64,000 nt of DNA from positions 682,001 through 746,000 of the forward strand of contig NZ_CP013382.1 in NCBI RefSeq assembly GCF_001513745.1, given 5' to 3'. Shown piece after piece: positions 12,864 to 22,374 of this stretch; the stretch's first letter is position 1, and every line of letters starts with the position of its first letter. This DNA comes from Burkholderia humptydooensis (GTDB taxonomy: Bacteria; Pseudomonadota; Gammaproteobacteria; Burkholderiales; Burkholderiaceae). The notes under the pieces were generated by a model. The model had not been told where the DNA came from. It searched no databases and saw nothing but the letters and a program-made list of their open reading frames with translations. The translations under genes and the position numbers were made by a program.

Positions 12864-12982
12864 TGGCGACTTCCCTGATCTCCCCGGTCTCGAAACTCCA
12901 CGGCAATCAAGCCCGTGCGGGTGCGCGCGCCATCGTCATCGGCAAAATCACCATCATCACGAAAACGATCACGAAAATCTGA
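12863..12982 (+). CDS. Candidate Ile/Thr-rich leader peptide upstream of asd
   Basis: A 39-codon ORF ending at TGA 12980-12982, 84 bases before asd. The last 16 residues read IVIGKITIITKTITKI: seven Ile and four Thr codons packed together, as in amino-acid-sensing leader peptides (compare the thr operon leader). asd makes the precursor of Thr, Ile, Met and Lys, so the composition fits the pathway. A promoter-like pair places the transcript start at the ATG. A GC-rich inverted repeat (about 13003-13049) follows but lacks a clean T tract, so the attenuation mechanism is unproven. Confidence 0.45.
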   Translation: MATSLISPVSKLHGNQARAGARAIVIGKITIITKTITKI

Positions 12983-13066
12983 TCGTCGTCCGTCGTGCCC
13001 GCCTGTTTCCCCGCGCGGTCGCGCCGGGGACGGAAAAGGCGGGGAAGCTCCAGCAAAGGGTTACTC

Positions 13067-14188
13067 ATGAACGTAGGTCTCGTAGGTTGGCGCGGCATGG
13101 TCGGCAGCGTGCTGATGCAGCGCATGCAGGAAGAAGGCGATTTCGATCTGATCGAGCCGGTGTTTTTCAGCACCAGCAACGCGGGCGGCAAGGCGCCGTC
13201 GTTCGCGAAAAACGAGACCACGCTCAAGGATGCGACGAGCATCGACGACCTGAAGAAGTGCGACGTGATCATCACGTGCCAGGGCGGCGATTACACGAAC
13301 GACGTCTTCCCGAAGCTGCGCGCGGCCGGCTGGAACGGCTACTGGATCGACGCGGCTTCGGCGCTGCGGATGAACGGCGACGCGGTGATCGTTCTCGATC
13401 CCGTGAACCTGAACGTGATCAAGGACGCGCTCGTCAAGGGCACGAAGAACTTCATCGGCGGCAATTGCACGGTCAGTCTGATGCTGATGGCGCTCGGCGG
13501 CCTGTTCCGCGAGAACCTCGTCGACTGGATGACGGCGATGACGTACCAGGCCGCGTCGGGCGCGGGCGCGCAGAACATGCGCGAGCTGCTCGCGCAGATG
13601 GGCGCGCTGAACGGCGCGGTGGCGGCGCAGCTCGCCGATCCGGCGTCGGCGATCCTCGACATCGACCGCCGCGTGCTCGCCGCGATGAACGGCGACGCGA
13701 TGCCGACCAGCCAGTTCGGCGTGCCGCTCGCGGGCTCGCTGATTCCGTGGATCGACAAGGATCTCGGCAACGGGATGTCGCGGGAAGAATGGAAGGGCGG
13801 CGCGGAAACCAACAAGATCCTCGGCAAGCCGGCGATGGGCGAGCCGGGCTCGATTCCGGTCGATGGCCTGTGCGTGCGGATCGGCGCGATGCGCTGCCAC
13901 TCGCAGGCGCTCACGATCAAGCTCACGAAGGACGTGCCGCTCGACGAGATCAACGGCATCCTCGCATCGGCGAACGACTGGGTGAAGGTCGTGCCGAACG
14001 AGCGCGACGCGTCGATGCGCGATCTGTCGCCGGCGAAGGTGACGGGCACGCTGTCGGTGCCGGTCGGCCGCCTGCGCAAGCTCGCAATGGGTGGCGAATA
14101 CCTGTCGGCATTTACCGTCGGCGATCAATTGTTGTGGGGCGCGGCCGAGCCGCTGCGCCGGATGCTGCGCATTCTGCTCGACAAGTAA
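13067..14188 (+). CDS. asd: Aspartate-semialdehyde dehydrogenase
   Basis: 373 residues, standard for the Gram-negative enzyme that reduces aspartyl phosphate to the semialdehyde, the branch point to Lys/DAP, Thr, Met and Ile. The N-terminal NADP-binding [17 protein letters not shown] and active-site GGNCTVSLM (C134) are present. The start at 13067 has AAAGGG just upstream; the longer in-frame ORF from 12995 is not needed. It ends at a strong terminator. Confidence 0.98.
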   Translation: MNVGLVGWRGMVGSVLMQRMQEEGDFDLIEPVFFSTSNAGGKAPSFAKNETTLKDATSIDDLKKCDVIITCQGGDYTNDVFPKLRAAGWNGYWIDAASALRMNGDAVIVLDPVNLNVIKDALVKGTKNFIGGNCTVSLMLMALGGLFRENLVDWMTAMTYQAASGAGAQNMRELLAQMGALNGAVAAQLADPASAILDIDRRVLAAMNGDAMPTSQFGVPLAGSLIPWIDKDLGNGMSREEWKGGAETNKILGKPAMGEPGSIPVDGLCVRIGAMRCHSQALTIKLTKDVPLDEINGILASANDWVKVVPNERDASMRDLSPAKVTGTLSVPVGRLRKLAMGGEYLSAFTVGDQLLWGAAEPLRRMLRILLDK

Positions 14189-14223
14189 AGTAAACTACGC
14201 GATTACGACGCGTACACAACCCG

Positions 14224-14257
14224 AAAGCGTCGCGTTTCACGCGACGCTTTTTTTATT
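14224..14257 (+). terminator. Rho-independent terminator after asd
   Basis: AAAGCGTCGCG (14224-14234) pairs with CGCGACGCTTT (14240-14250) across a short loop and is followed by a run of T to about 14257. It separates asd from the fimV-truA-trp block. Confidence 0.93.
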
Positions 14258-14323
14258 TGCGGTCCGATTTTGTCTCAATCCAAACGCGAACTCAGGCCGC
14301 GTCATGCCGCGGCAACCAAGCCG

Positions 14324-16744
14324 ATGACGCTTCGATTCCTTTCTTCGACGACGATCTCCGATGGCCTGCCGTCCGCGCGGCGCGCAGTCGCGGTCGCCGT
14401 TCTCGCGCTGGCCGGCGCGAGCGCCGCCTACGCGGCTCCGGATGCGGCGAGTGCCGCGGCGGCCGACCAGGCCGCGCCGCTCACGATCACCGTGCGGCCG
14501 GGGCAGTCGCTCAACGACATTGCCGTTGCCGTCACGCAATCGCACGATCCCGGCGTGCTGGCGCGCGCGGGCCGCGCGCTCTTCGACGCGAATCCGCAGG
14601 CGTTCATGAAGCGCGATCCGAGCCGCCTGAAGATCGGCGCGCAGTTGACCGTGCCGGCGCTCGACGCGACGGGCGCTGCGGCCGGCACGGCTGCAAGCGG
14701 CGCGGCGGCGAGTGGCGCGCCGGCGGCTTCGGCGGTTTCGGCAATTGCCGGCGCGGCGTCGCATGCGGGCGCATCGGCCGCGCCGGCTGCGGCGTCGCAT
14801 CCGGCAGCATCGCATGCCGCGGCGGCAAGCGGCGCGACGGCGTTCGCGGCTTCCGGCGCAACCGGCTCGGCCTTCGGCGCGAACGGCGCGTCGGCGCCCG
14901 GCGCGGCGTCGGTGCACGCATCGTCGGCGGCCGCTCAAGTGGTGGCGTCTGCGGCTCAAGCGGCGGCGCCTGCGGCTTCGTCCGGCGTCGGCAGCGCGCA
15001 CGTCTGGAGCGGCTCGATTCAGCAAGCGCCGGCCGGCGCGAACGGCGCGTCGGCGGCCGGCGCGGAGGCATTGCTCGCGCCCGGGGCCGCGAGTCATGGG
15101 CTGTCGGGTTCGGCCGCGCAGGCGGCGACGGGTGCCTCGCAGGCGCGACCGTCGAGCCTGCAGCAGTTGCTCGCACTGAAGAATCGCGTGCTGATGGAGT
15201 TGCAGAAACACGGAATCGGCAAGCCTGCCGCGAACGTCGCGCCTGCGCCGGCGCCCGCGGCGGGGAGTGCGCAGAAGCCGCAGGCGAGCGCCTCGGCCGG
15301 TACGGCGACGTCAGCGCCGACATCGGCGTCGGCGAGTGCCGAAGCCGCCGCATCCGAAGCCGCGGCCGGATCGGCGACGAGCGCCGCGTCCGCATCCACC
15401 GCGACGCCGCCCGTGAGCGCTTCGCCGCGCGCGGCAGCGCCGCAGGTGCCGTTCAACACGGGCGCCGCGATCGCGGTCGGTGCGGCGGTCGTCGCGCTGA
15501 TCGCGGGCTTCGCGCTGCGCCGACGCAAGAAGGGCGCGTCCGCCGACGCGATCGAGCCGGGCGCGTTCACGCCGGCGCCCGCGCTCGATCCGGACGCGGT
15601 TGCCGCGATCGCCGGCGCGCCGGCCGGGCCGGATGCGAAGGAAGAAGACCGGCACGATAGGGACGACGAGGCCGACAGGGGCGGGCGAGGCGTGACGGCT
15701 GCCGCCGCGCAGCACGCGCCCTTGCCGCGGGGACCGGAGCCATCGCCGGCTGCCGACGAGGACGCCGCGCCGGCTCGCGAGCCGCAAGCGCCGGCCGTCG
15801 AGCCGCTGACGCTGAAGATCCCGGGCCCGGACGAGCAGGGCGGCGCGCCGCACGCGCCCGAATCGACCGGCGACAAGCCGTCCGGCGTTCCGCAGACGGG
15901 CGCGAAGCTGGCGCCGCACGCATGGCGACAGGCGTTTCCGAGCGACGCGATCGCGGCGCTCGACAGTCTCGACATGCCGTTGCCGCCGCGCGAGTCGACA
16001 TCGACCGATGCGGACCAGGCGGCGCAATTGCAACATGCCGAGCCGACCGATTCTCGCGGTGCGCAAAGTGCAACTAACGGTCCACCCGCCGCCCATCCGC
16101 CAATTGGCGCGGAAAATCCGCGTGGAGCGCAAACACATGGTGAAGCAGCAGGGGCGTCGGACCTTGACGGGGTCGAATCGTTTGACGACGACGCCCGCGT
16201 CGCGCCGCGGCAGACGGAAGGGGACGCTGCGGGGCCTGGCGAAACCGGGCGCGACGACGGCCAGGCGCAAGCCGCGCCGCTCCCGGCCGGCGATGTGCCA
16301 CAGCCGCCGCGAGCCACCGCGCTGCACGAAGCCGCGACGCCGCGCATCGAACCGCCGGACGCGCCGCCCGCGCACGCCGAGCCGCCGTCCGCGGCCCCGC
16401 GGCCGCCCGGCGCATCGTTCGCCGCGCCGGTGCCGGCCGAGCCGGGCCATGCGCCGGCCGCGCAGACGGCGAACCCGCCGCCGCTCGGCGTCGCGCAATT
16501 CGGCGCGCTGAACCTCGATTTCGACCTCGAGTTGCCGTCCGGCCCGAGCGCGTCGCTGCCGGCGTTCACGCCCGAGGCGCTCGCGAAGATCGCGCGCAAC
16601 AAGCTCGAGCTCGCGTCCGAATACGTCGAACTCGGTGACTTAGCCGGCGCGCGCACGCTGCTGCACGAAGTGATCGAAGCCGATCACGCCGACACGCGCG
16701 ACGAAGCGCGCGTGATGCTCGCAAAACTCGCCGATCTGTCGTGA
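14324..16744 (+). CDS. fimV: FimV/HubP-type polar peptidoglycan-binding protein
   Basis: About 806 residues from ATG 14324; an in-frame TTG at 14270 would add 18. Layout: a signal-peptide-like hydrophobic stretch ending AYAAP (about residue 38), a LysM-like domain ([18 protein letters not shown]... to LTVPAL), and a long Ala/Ser/Gly low-complexity linker. Then come one membrane segment ([18 protein letters not shown]) with RRRKK, an acidic/Pro-rich cytoplasmic region and the C-terminal FimV domain ([21 protein letters not shown]...[11 protein letters not shown]). Relatives organise the pole for type IV pili and twitching. The stop overlaps the truA start (TGATG). Confidence 0.88.
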   Translation: MTLRFLSSTTISDGLPSARRAVAVAVLALAGASAAYAAPDAASAAAADQAAPLTITVRPGQSLNDIAVAVTQSHDPGVLARAGRALFDANPQAFMKRDPSRLKIGAQLTVPALDATGAAAGTAASGAAASGAPAASAVSAIAGAASHAGASAAPAAASHPAASHAAAASGATAFAASGATGSAFGANGASAPGAASVHASSAAAQVVASAAQAAAPAASSGVGSAHVWSGSIQQAPAGANGASAAGAEALLAPGAASHGLSGSAAQAATGASQARPSSLQQLLALKNRVLMELQKHGIGKPAANVAPAPAPAAGSAQKPQASASAGTATSAPTSASASAEAAASEAAAGSATSAASASTATPPVSASPRAAAPQVPFNTGAAIAVGAAVVALIAGFALRRRKKGASADAIEPGAFTPAPALDPDAVAAIAGAPAGPDAKEEDRHDRDDEADRGGRGVTAAAAQHAPLPRGPEPSPAADEDAAPAREPQAPAVEPLTLKIPGPDEQGGAPHAPESTGDKPSGVPQTGAKLAPHAWRQAFPSDAIAALDSLDMPLPPRESTSTDADQAAQLQHAEPTDSRGAQSATNGPPAAHPPIGAENPRGAQTHGEAAGASDLDGVESFDDDARVAPRQTEGDAAGPGETGRDDGQAQAAPLPAGDVPQPPRATALHEAATPRIEPPDAPPAHAEPPSAAPRPPGASFAAPVPAEPGHAPAAQTANPPPLGVAQFGALNLDFDLELPSGPSASLPAFTPEALAKIARNKLELASEYVELGDLAGARTLLHEVIEADHADTRDEARVMLAKLADLS

Positions 16745-17556
16745 TGAGAATCGCACTCGGCATTCAGTACGACGGCGCGGCGTTCTGCGGCTGGCAGTCG
16801 CAGCCGCACGGCAAGACCGTCCAGGACTCGCTCGAGGCGGCGCTCGCGGAATTCGCGCAGACGTCGCTGCACACGACGGTCGCCGGCCGCACCGACACCG
16901 GCGTGCACGGCCTCGGCCAGGTCGTCCATTTCGATACCGACCTCGATCGCGCGGATTTCTCGTGGGTGCGCGGCACGAACGCGTTCCTGCCGTCGACGAT
17001 CGCGGTGCAGTGGGCGAAGCCGATGCCGGACACGTTCCACGCGCGCTTCGCCGCGTACGAGCGCACCTATTACTACGCGCTGTACGTGCATCCGGTGCGC
17101 TCGCCGATGCTCGCGGGGCGCACGGGCTGGGTCCACACGCCGCTCGACATCGACGCGATGCGCGAAGCGGCCGGCCACCTCGTCGGCGAGCACGATTTCT
17201 CGGCGTTCCGCTCGTCCGAGTGCCAGGCGAAATCGCCCGTCAAGCATCTGTACCAGATCGGCATCCGCCCCGACGGCGATTTCATCCATTTCCGCTTCCG
17301 CGCGAGTGCATTTCTGCACCACATGGTGCGCAACCTGATGGGCTGCCTCGTCGCGGTGGGGCGCGGCCGCTATCCGGCGTCGTGGCTCGCCGACGTGCTC
17401 GAGAGCCGCGACCGCGATTGCGCGGCGCCGACTTTCATGCCCGAAGGGCTCTATCTCGCGCACGTCGGCTATCCGGCCGAATTCGCGGTGCCGCCCGCGC
17501 AGCTCGGCAGCGTGCCGTGGAGCAGCGTGTGGGCCGATCTGGACGGACGACCATGA
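16744..17556 (+). CDS. truA: tRNA pseudouridine(38-40) synthase
   Basis: 270 residues. TruA converts uridines 38-40 of the tRNA anticodon arm to pseudouridine. The catalytic Asp is in [18 protein letters not shown] (D51). [15 protein letters not shown] at the start and [19 protein letters not shown] near the C terminus are family signatures. ATG 16744 overlaps the fimV stop, and the truA stop overlaps the trpF start by four bases, so fimV-truA-trpF are translationally coupled. Confidence 0.97.
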   Translation: MRIALGIQYDGAAFCGWQSQPHGKTVQDSLEAALAEFAQTSLHTTVAGRTDTGVHGLGQVVHFDTDLDRADFSWVRGTNAFLPSTIAVQWAKPMPDTFHARFAAYERTYYYALYVHPVRSPMLAGRTGWVHTPLDIDAMREAAGHLVGEHDFSAFRSSECQAKSPVKHLYQIGIRPDGDFIHFRFRASAFLHHMVRNLMGCLVAVGRGRYPASWLADVLESRDRDCAAPTFMPEGLYLAHVGYPAEFAVPPAQLGSVPWSSVWADLDGRP

Positions 17557-18314
17557 CGACCGATACGACCCATCCGGCCCATCCGGCCCATCCGGCCGTT
17601 GCGACGACGACCGACGCGCCTGCCGCCGGCGCGCACGGCGACACGGGCGGCGACGCGCCGCCGCCGCGCACGCGGATCAAGCTCTGCGGGCTGTCGAAGG
17701 CGGGCGACGTCGACTGGGCGGCCGAACTCGGCGCCGACGCGATCGGCCTCGTGTTCTACCCGAAGAGCCCGCGTGCGGTGACGCTCGAGCAGGCGGCCGC
17801 GCTCGCCGCGCGCGTGCCGCCGTTCGTGTCGGTCGTCGGGCTGTTCGTCAATCCGACCGAGGACGAGATCGCGCGCGTCGCGAACGCAGTGCCGCTCACG
17901 CTGCTGCAATTCCACGGCGACGAGACGCCCGAACAGTGCGCATCGCTCGCCGCGGCGGCGCGGCTGCCGTGGCTGCGCGCGCTGCGCGTGGGCGTGGCGA
18001 GCCGGCCGGCCGATTTGGTAGAATCGGCACTTCACTATTCGGCAGCCCGCGGCCTGTTGTTCGACACGCTCGTCGAGCACTACGGCGGCAGCGGCAAGGT
18101 CTTCGATTGGTCACTTATCCCAGCAGAGCTCGCGCGTCGGGCCGTTTTGAGTGGTGGGTTGAACGCGCAAAACGTCGGTGACGCGATCCGTCAGGTGCGT
18201 CCGTTCGCGGTCGATGTCTCGAGCGGCATCGAAGCGCCGGGCGCGAAGGGCGTGAAGGATCGCGCCCGCATGGCGGCGTTCGTGCGCGCAGTGCGCGAAG
18301 CGGACGCCGGGTGA
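17553..18314 (+). CDS. trpF: Phosphoribosylanthranilate isomerase with N-terminal extension
   Basis: 253 residues. The catalytic barrel begins near residue 41 with [13 protein letters not shown] (active-site Cys) and ends with the phosphate-binding [17 protein letters not shown] (catalytic Asp). [16 protein letters not shown] and [10 protein letters not shown] are core strands. The first 40 residues are a His/Pro/Ala/Thr tail containing HPAHPAHPA, encoded by three perfect copies of the 9-mer CATCCGGCC (17571-17597); ordinary TrpF proteins lack this. ATG 17553 overlaps truA (ATGA). An alternative internal start would remove the tail, but no better ribosome site was seen. Confidence 0.95.
   Translation: MTTDTTHPAHPAHPAVATTTDAPAAGAHGDTGGDAPPPRTRIKLCGLSKAGDVDWAAELGADAIGLVFYPKSPRAVTLEQAAALAARVPPFVSVVGLFVNPTEDEIARVANAVPLTLLQFHGDETPEQCASLAAAARLPWLRALRVGVASRPADLVESALHYSAARGLLFDTLVEHYGGSGKVFDWSLIPAELARRAVLSGGLNAQNVGDAIRQVRPFAVDVSSGIEAPGAKGVKDRARMAAFVRAVREADAG
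17571..17597 (+). repeat. Tandem 9-bp repeat (CATCCGGCC x3) in the trpF leader codons
   Basis: Three exact adjacent copies of CATCCGGCC encode the (HPA)3 stretch of the trpF N-terminal extension. A repeat unit divisible by three can change copy number without frameshift, so length variation between strains would be expected. Confidence 0.9.
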
Positions 18315-18321
18315 TGCCAGT

Positions 18322-18367
18322 CCGCGCGGCGGGCGCCGGAATCGAGAATCCGGCGCCCGCCGCGCGG
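18322..18367 (+). promoter_or_regulatory. 19-bp perfect hairpin between trpF and trpB
   Basis: Bases 18322-18340 are exactly complementary to 18349-18367 around an 8-base loop (ATCGAGAA). There is no T tract, so it is not a normal intrinsic terminator. It lies wholly within the 72-base trpF-trpB gap, 19 bases before the trpB ATG. It could be an mRNA-stability or processing element, or could tune trpB translation. Confidence 0.7.
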
Positions 18368-18386
18368 TCGAACCGAGAGTGACGTC

Positions 18387-19580
18387 ATGTATAACCTTCC
18401 CGATGATCGTGGCCATTTCGGCCCATATGGCGGCGTGTTCGTCGCCGAAACGCTGATTCACGCGCTCGACGAGCTGCGTGCCGCTTACGAGAAATTCAAG
18501 AGCGATCCCGATTTCGTCGCCGAGTACGACCGCGAGCTGAAGCACTTCGTCGGCCGTCCGTCGCCGATCTATCACGCGCAGCGCTGGAGCGAGACGCTCG
18601 GCGGCGCGCAGATCTACCTGAAGCGCGAAGACCTGAACCACACGGGCGCGCACAAGATCAACAACGTGATCGGCCAGGCGCTGCTCGCGAAGCGGATGGG
18701 CAAGAAGCGCGTGATCGCCGAGACGGGCGCGGGCCAGCACGGCGTCGCGACCGCGACGATCTGCGCGCGCTTCGGGATGGAGTGCGTTGTCTACATGGGC
18801 TCGGAAGACGTGCGCCGGCAGGCTGCCAACGTCTACCGGATGAAGCTGCTCGGCGCGACCGTCGTGCCCGTCGAATCCGGCTCGCGCACGCTGAAGGACG
18901 CGCTGAACGAGGCGATGCGCGACTGGGTCACGAACATCGAGAACACGTTCTACATCATCGGCACGGTGGCGGGCCCGCACCCGTACCCGATGATGGTGCG
19001 CGACTTCCAGCGCGTGATCGGCGACGAATGCAAGGTGCAGATGCCCGAGCTCGCCGGCCGGCAGCCGGATGCGGTGATCGCGTGCGTCGGCGGCGGCTCG
19101 AACGCGATGGGCATCTTCTATCCGTACATCGACGACGCGGCCGTCCGGCTGATCGGCGTCGAGGCGGCGGGCGACGGGCTCGACACCGGCCATCACGCGG
19201 CTTCGCTGATCGCGGGCAGCCCGGGCGTGCTGCACGGCAACCGCACGTATCTGCTGCAGGACGGCGACGGCCAGATCATCGAGACGCATTCGGTGTCGGC
19301 GGGCCTCGACTATCCGGGCGTGGGCCCCGAGCACGCGTGGCTGAAGGACAGCGGCCGCGCGCAGTACGTCGGCATCACCGACGACGAGGCGCTGAAGGCG
19401 TTCCACGATTGCTGCCGGATCGAGGGGATCATCCCGGCGCTCGAATCGAGCCACGCGATCGCATACGGCGTGAAGCTCGCGCCGACGCTGCCGAAGGACA
19501 AGATCCTGCTCGTCAACCTGTCGGGGCGCGGCGACAAGGACATGCACACGGTCGCCGAGCGATCGGGCCTCGTGCTCTGA
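18387..19580 (+). CDS. trpB: Tryptophan synthase beta subunit
   Basis: 397 residues, full length. TrpB joins indole and serine using pyridoxal phosphate. HTGAHKINN carries the PLP lysine (K90); [12 protein letters not shown] and the phosphate-binding VGGGSNAMG are intact. The gene is separated from trpF by the hairpin and from trpA by a DNA methyltransferase gene, so the alpha and beta subunits are not adjacent. Confidence 0.99.
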   Translation: MYNLPDDRGHFGPYGGVFVAETLIHALDELRAAYEKFKSDPDFVAEYDRELKHFVGRPSPIYHAQRWSETLGGAQIYLKREDLNHTGAHKINNVIGQALLAKRMGKKRVIAETGAGQHGVATATICARFGMECVVYMGSEDVRRQAANVYRMKLLGATVVPVESGSRTLKDALNEAMRDWVTNIENTFYIIGTVAGPHPYPMMVRDFQRVIGDECKVQMPELAGRQPDAVIACVGGGSNAMGIFYPYIDDAAVRLIGVEAAGDGLDTGHHAASLIAGSPGVLHGNRTYLLQDGDGQIIETHSVSAGLDYPGVGPEHAWLKDSGRAQYVGITDDEALKAFHDCCRIEGIIPALESSHAIAYGVKLAPTLPKDKILLVNLSGRGDKDMHTVAERSGLVL

Positions 19581-19590
19581 ACCCCGACCG

Positions 19591-20451
19591 ATGCGCGACC
19601 TGATCGAAGAGCCGGGCGGCGGCGCCGCGAGCGACGCGGAAGCGGTTCAGCCTGCCGCCGTCGCGCCGCGCGCGCTGTCCGCCGGCATCGAATTGCACAA
19701 CCGCGATTTCCTGCACGACGCCGCGAGCCTGCCGGACGCGTCGATCGACCTGATCGTCGCCGATCCGCCGTACGGGCTCGGCAAGGACTACGGCAACGAC
19801 TCGGACAAGCGCTCGGGCGACGAGCATCTCGCGTGGACGCGCGAGTGGCTCGAACTCGCGATACCGAAGCTCAAGCCCACCGGCTCGATGTACGTGTTCT
19901 GCACGTGGCAGTACGCGCCCGAGATCTTCAGCTTCCTGAAGACGAAGCTCACGATGGTCAACGAGATCATCTGGGACCGGCGCGTGCCGAGCATGGGCGG
20001 CACGACGCGCCGCTTCACGTCGGTGCACGACAACATCGGCTTTTTCGCGGTTTCGAAGGGCTATTACTTCGATCTCGATCCGGTCCGCATCCCGTACGAC
20101 GCCGATACGAAGAAGGCCCGCTCGCGCAAGCTGTTCGAAGGCAGCAAGTGGCTGGAGATGGGCTACAACCCGAAGGACGTCTGGTCGGTCTCGCGCCTGC
20201 ACCGGCAGCACGCGGAGCGCGTCGATCATCCGACCCAGAAGCCGCTCGAAATCATCGAGCGGATGGTGCTCGCGAGCTGCCCGCCGGGCGGCCGCGTGCT
20301 CGATCCGTTCATGGGCAGCGGCACGACCGCGGTGGCCTGCGCGCGGCAGCGGCGCGACTTCGTCGGCTACGAGATCAACGAAAGCTATTGCGCGATCGCA
20401 CGCGAACGCGTCGCGTCGCTCGCGGCAATCTCGGCGCCGGCCGACGCGTGA
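19591..20451 (+). CDS. Orphan DNA (adenine/cytosine-N4) methyltransferase, beta class
   Basis: 286 residues. The catalytic motif IV is DPPY (residues 58-61) and the SAM-binding motif I, DPFMGSGTT, comes near the C terminus (from residue 238). That order defines the beta class of amino-methyltransferases (CcrM/HinfI type). No restriction gene is nearby, so it is solitary. It begins 10 bases after trpB and lies before trpA in the same direction. From memory, an orthologue at this position in B. cenocepacia methylates GTWWAC and affects gene expression; this is not verified here. Confidence 0.92.
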   Translation: MRDLIEEPGGGAASDAEAVQPAAVAPRALSAGIELHNRDFLHDAASLPDASIDLIVADPPYGLGKDYGNDSDKRSGDEHLAWTREWLELAIPKLKPTGSMYVFCTWQYAPEIFSFLKTKLTMVNEIIWDRRVPSMGGTTRRFTSVHDNIGFFAVSKGYYFDLDPVRIPYDADTKKARSRKLFEGSKWLEMGYNPKDVWSVSRLHRQHAERVDHPTQKPLEIIERMVLASCPPGGRVLDPFMGSGTTAVACARQRRDFVGYEINESYCAIARERVASLAAISAPADA

Positions 20452-20493
20452 GCAGCGCGATACGCGCGATAGCAAAACGATTTGGAAAAAGTC

Positions 20494-21309
20494 ATGTCCC
20501 GTATTCAGAATACTTTTGCCGCACTCGCCGCCCAAGGCCGCAAGGGGCTGATCCCGTTCATCACCGCGGGCGATCCCGATCCGGCGAGGACCGTCGAACT
20601 GATGCACGCGCTCGCCGAAGGCGGCGCCGACGTGATCGAGCTCGGCGTGCCGTTCTCCGATCCGATGGCGGACGGCCCCGTGATCCAGCGCTCGTCGGAG
20701 CGCGCGCTCGCGAAGGGCGTGACGCTTCATCGCGTGCTCGACGACGTGAGGCGCTTCCGCGAGCGCGACCAGAAGACGCCCGTCGTGCTGATGGGCTACG
20801 CGAATCCGATCGAGCGGATGGGCGAGGATGCGTTCGCGGCGGCCGCGCGCGACGCGGGCGTCGACGGCGTGCTCGTCGTCGACTATCCGCCCGAGGAATC
20901 GCACGATTTCGCCGCGAAGATGCAAGCGGCGGGCATCGATCCGATTTTCCTGCTCGCGCCGACCTCGACCGACGACCGGATCGCCGCCGTCGGCCAGGTG
21001 GCGAGCGGCTACGTCTACTATGTGTCGCTCAAAGGGGTGACGGGCGCCGCAAATCTGGATGTTTCCAGCATTGCGGGTAAAATCCCGGCCATCAAGTCGC
21101 GCGTGCCGCTTCCCGTCGGGGTCGGTTTCGGCATCCGCGACGCCGCGACGGCGCGCGCGGTGGCCGGGGTGGCGGATGCCGTCGTGATCGGCAGCCGCCT
21201 CGTCCAGTTGCTGGAGCAGGCCGCGCCGGAGAACGCCGCCGCCGAGCTCCAGGGGTTCGTCGCCGAGTTGCGCGCCGCGATCGACGGCGCGGCGAAGCCG
21301 GCGGCGTAA
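20494..21309 (+). CDS. trpA: Tryptophan synthase alpha subunit
   Basis: 271 residues. TrpA cleaves indole-3-glycerol phosphate to indole. The two catalytic acids align exactly with E. coli numbering: E49 in [11 protein letters not shown] and D60 in [30 protein letters not shown] and GFGIRD are the other barrel signatures. ATG 20494 is preceded by GGAAAAA; an in-frame TTG four codons earlier is less likely. Confidence 0.98.
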   Translation: MSRIQNTFAALAAQGRKGLIPFITAGDPDPARTVELMHALAEGGADVIELGVPFSDPMADGPVIQRSSERALAKGVTLHRVLDDVRRFRERDQKTPVVLMGYANPIERMGEDAFAAAARDAGVDGVLVVDYPPEESHDFAAKMQAAGIDPIFLLAPTSTDDRIAAVGQVASGYVYYVSLKGVTGAANLDVSSIAGKIPAIKSRVPLPVGVGFGIRDAATARAVAGVADAVVIGSRLVQLLEQAAPENAAAELQGFVAELRAAIDGAAKPAA

Positions 21310-21390
21310 GCCGCACGCGACACGTCAACACAAGCTGACCGCGGGCCGGGCGCGCAACGCCCGGTCCGTCACCGAACAGGAAACCATACG

Positions 21391-22263
21391 ATGAGCTGGC
21401 TCGACAAACTGTTGCCGCCGAAGATCAAGCAGACCGATCCGAAAAGCCGCAAGGGGATTCCCGAGGGCCTGTGGGTCAAGTGCCCGTCGTGCGAAGCGGT
21501 GCTGTACCGCAACGACGTCGACGCGAATCAGCACGTGTGCCCGAAGTGCGATCACCACATGCGCATCGGCGCGCGCGAGCGCCTCGACGCGCTGCTCGAT
21601 CCGGAAGGCCGCTACGAGATCGGCCAGGAGATCGTCCCGGTCGATACGCTGAAGTTCAAGGACAGCCGCAAGTATCCGGACCGTCTGAAGGAAGCGATGG
21701 ACGAGACGGGCGAGACCGACGCGATGGTCGTGATGGGCGGCGCGATCCACACGCTGCCCGTCGTCGCCGCGTGCTTCGAGTTCTCGTTCATGGGCGGCTC
21801 GATGGGCTCGGTCGTCGGCGAGCGCTTCGTGCGCGGCGCGCAGAACGCGCTCGAGCAGCAGGTGCCGTTCATCTGCTTTGCCGCGTCGGGCGGCGCGCGG
21901 ATGCAGGAGAGCCTGCTGTCGCTGATGCAGATGGCGAAGACCACCGCGATGCTGACGAAGCTGTCCGAGGCGAAGCTGCCGTTCATCTCGGTGCTGACCG
22001 ATCCGACGATGGGCGGCGTGTCGGCGAGCTTCGCGTTTCTCGGCGACGTCGTGATCGCCGAGCCGAAGGCGCTGATCGGCTTCGCCGGCCCGCGCGTGAT
22101 CGAGCAGACGGTGCGCGAGAAGCTGCCGGAAGGCTTCCAGCGCGCGGAGTTCCTGCTGCAGAAGGGTGCGATCGACATGATCGTCGACCGCCGCAAGATG
22201 CGCGACGAAATCGCGCAGTTGCTCGCGCTGTTGCAGCGCCAGCCGGCCGACGCGCTGGCTTGA
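21391..22263 (+). CDS. accD: Acetyl-CoA carboxylase carboxyltransferase beta subunit
   Basis: 290 residues. The N-terminal zinc ribbon has C31, C34, C50 and C53 ([16 protein letters not shown]). The carboxyltransferase crotonase-like domain follows ([46 protein letters not shown]). It transfers carboxyl from biotin to acetyl-CoA in the first step of fatty-acid synthesis. CAGGAAA precedes the ATG. An intrinsic terminator follows before folC. Confidence 0.98.
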   Translation: MSWLDKLLPPKIKQTDPKSRKGIPEGLWVKCPSCEAVLYRNDVDANQHVCPKCDHHMRIGARERLDALLDPEGRYEIGQEIVPVDTLKFKDSRKYPDRLKEAMDETGETDAMVVMGGAIHTLPVVAACFEFSFMGGSMGSVVGERFVRGAQNALEQQVPFICFAASGGARMQESLLSLMQMAKTTAMLTKLSEAKLPFISVLTDPTMGGVSASFAFLGDVVIAEPKALIGFAGPRVIEQTVREKLPEGFQRAEFLLQKGAIDMIVDRRKMRDEIAQLLALLQRQPADALA

Positions 22264-22289
22264 CGGCCGCGCGCGTGATCGCACGACCG

Positions 22290-22329
22290 CGCGCCGCTCG
22301 GCTTGCGCCGAGCGGCGCGTTTGTTTTTT
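22290..22329 (+). terminator. Rho-independent terminator after accD
   Basis: CGCGCCGCTCGGC (22290-22302) pairs with GCCGAGCGGCGCG (22307-22319) across a short TTGC loop, followed by TTTGTTTTTT. It divides the trp-accD block from folC, although the genes run in the same direction. Confidence 0.92.
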
Positions 22330-22374
22330 CGGCGTATCCGTTTTGATTCGCCGCTTTGATTCGCCTTGGATTCG

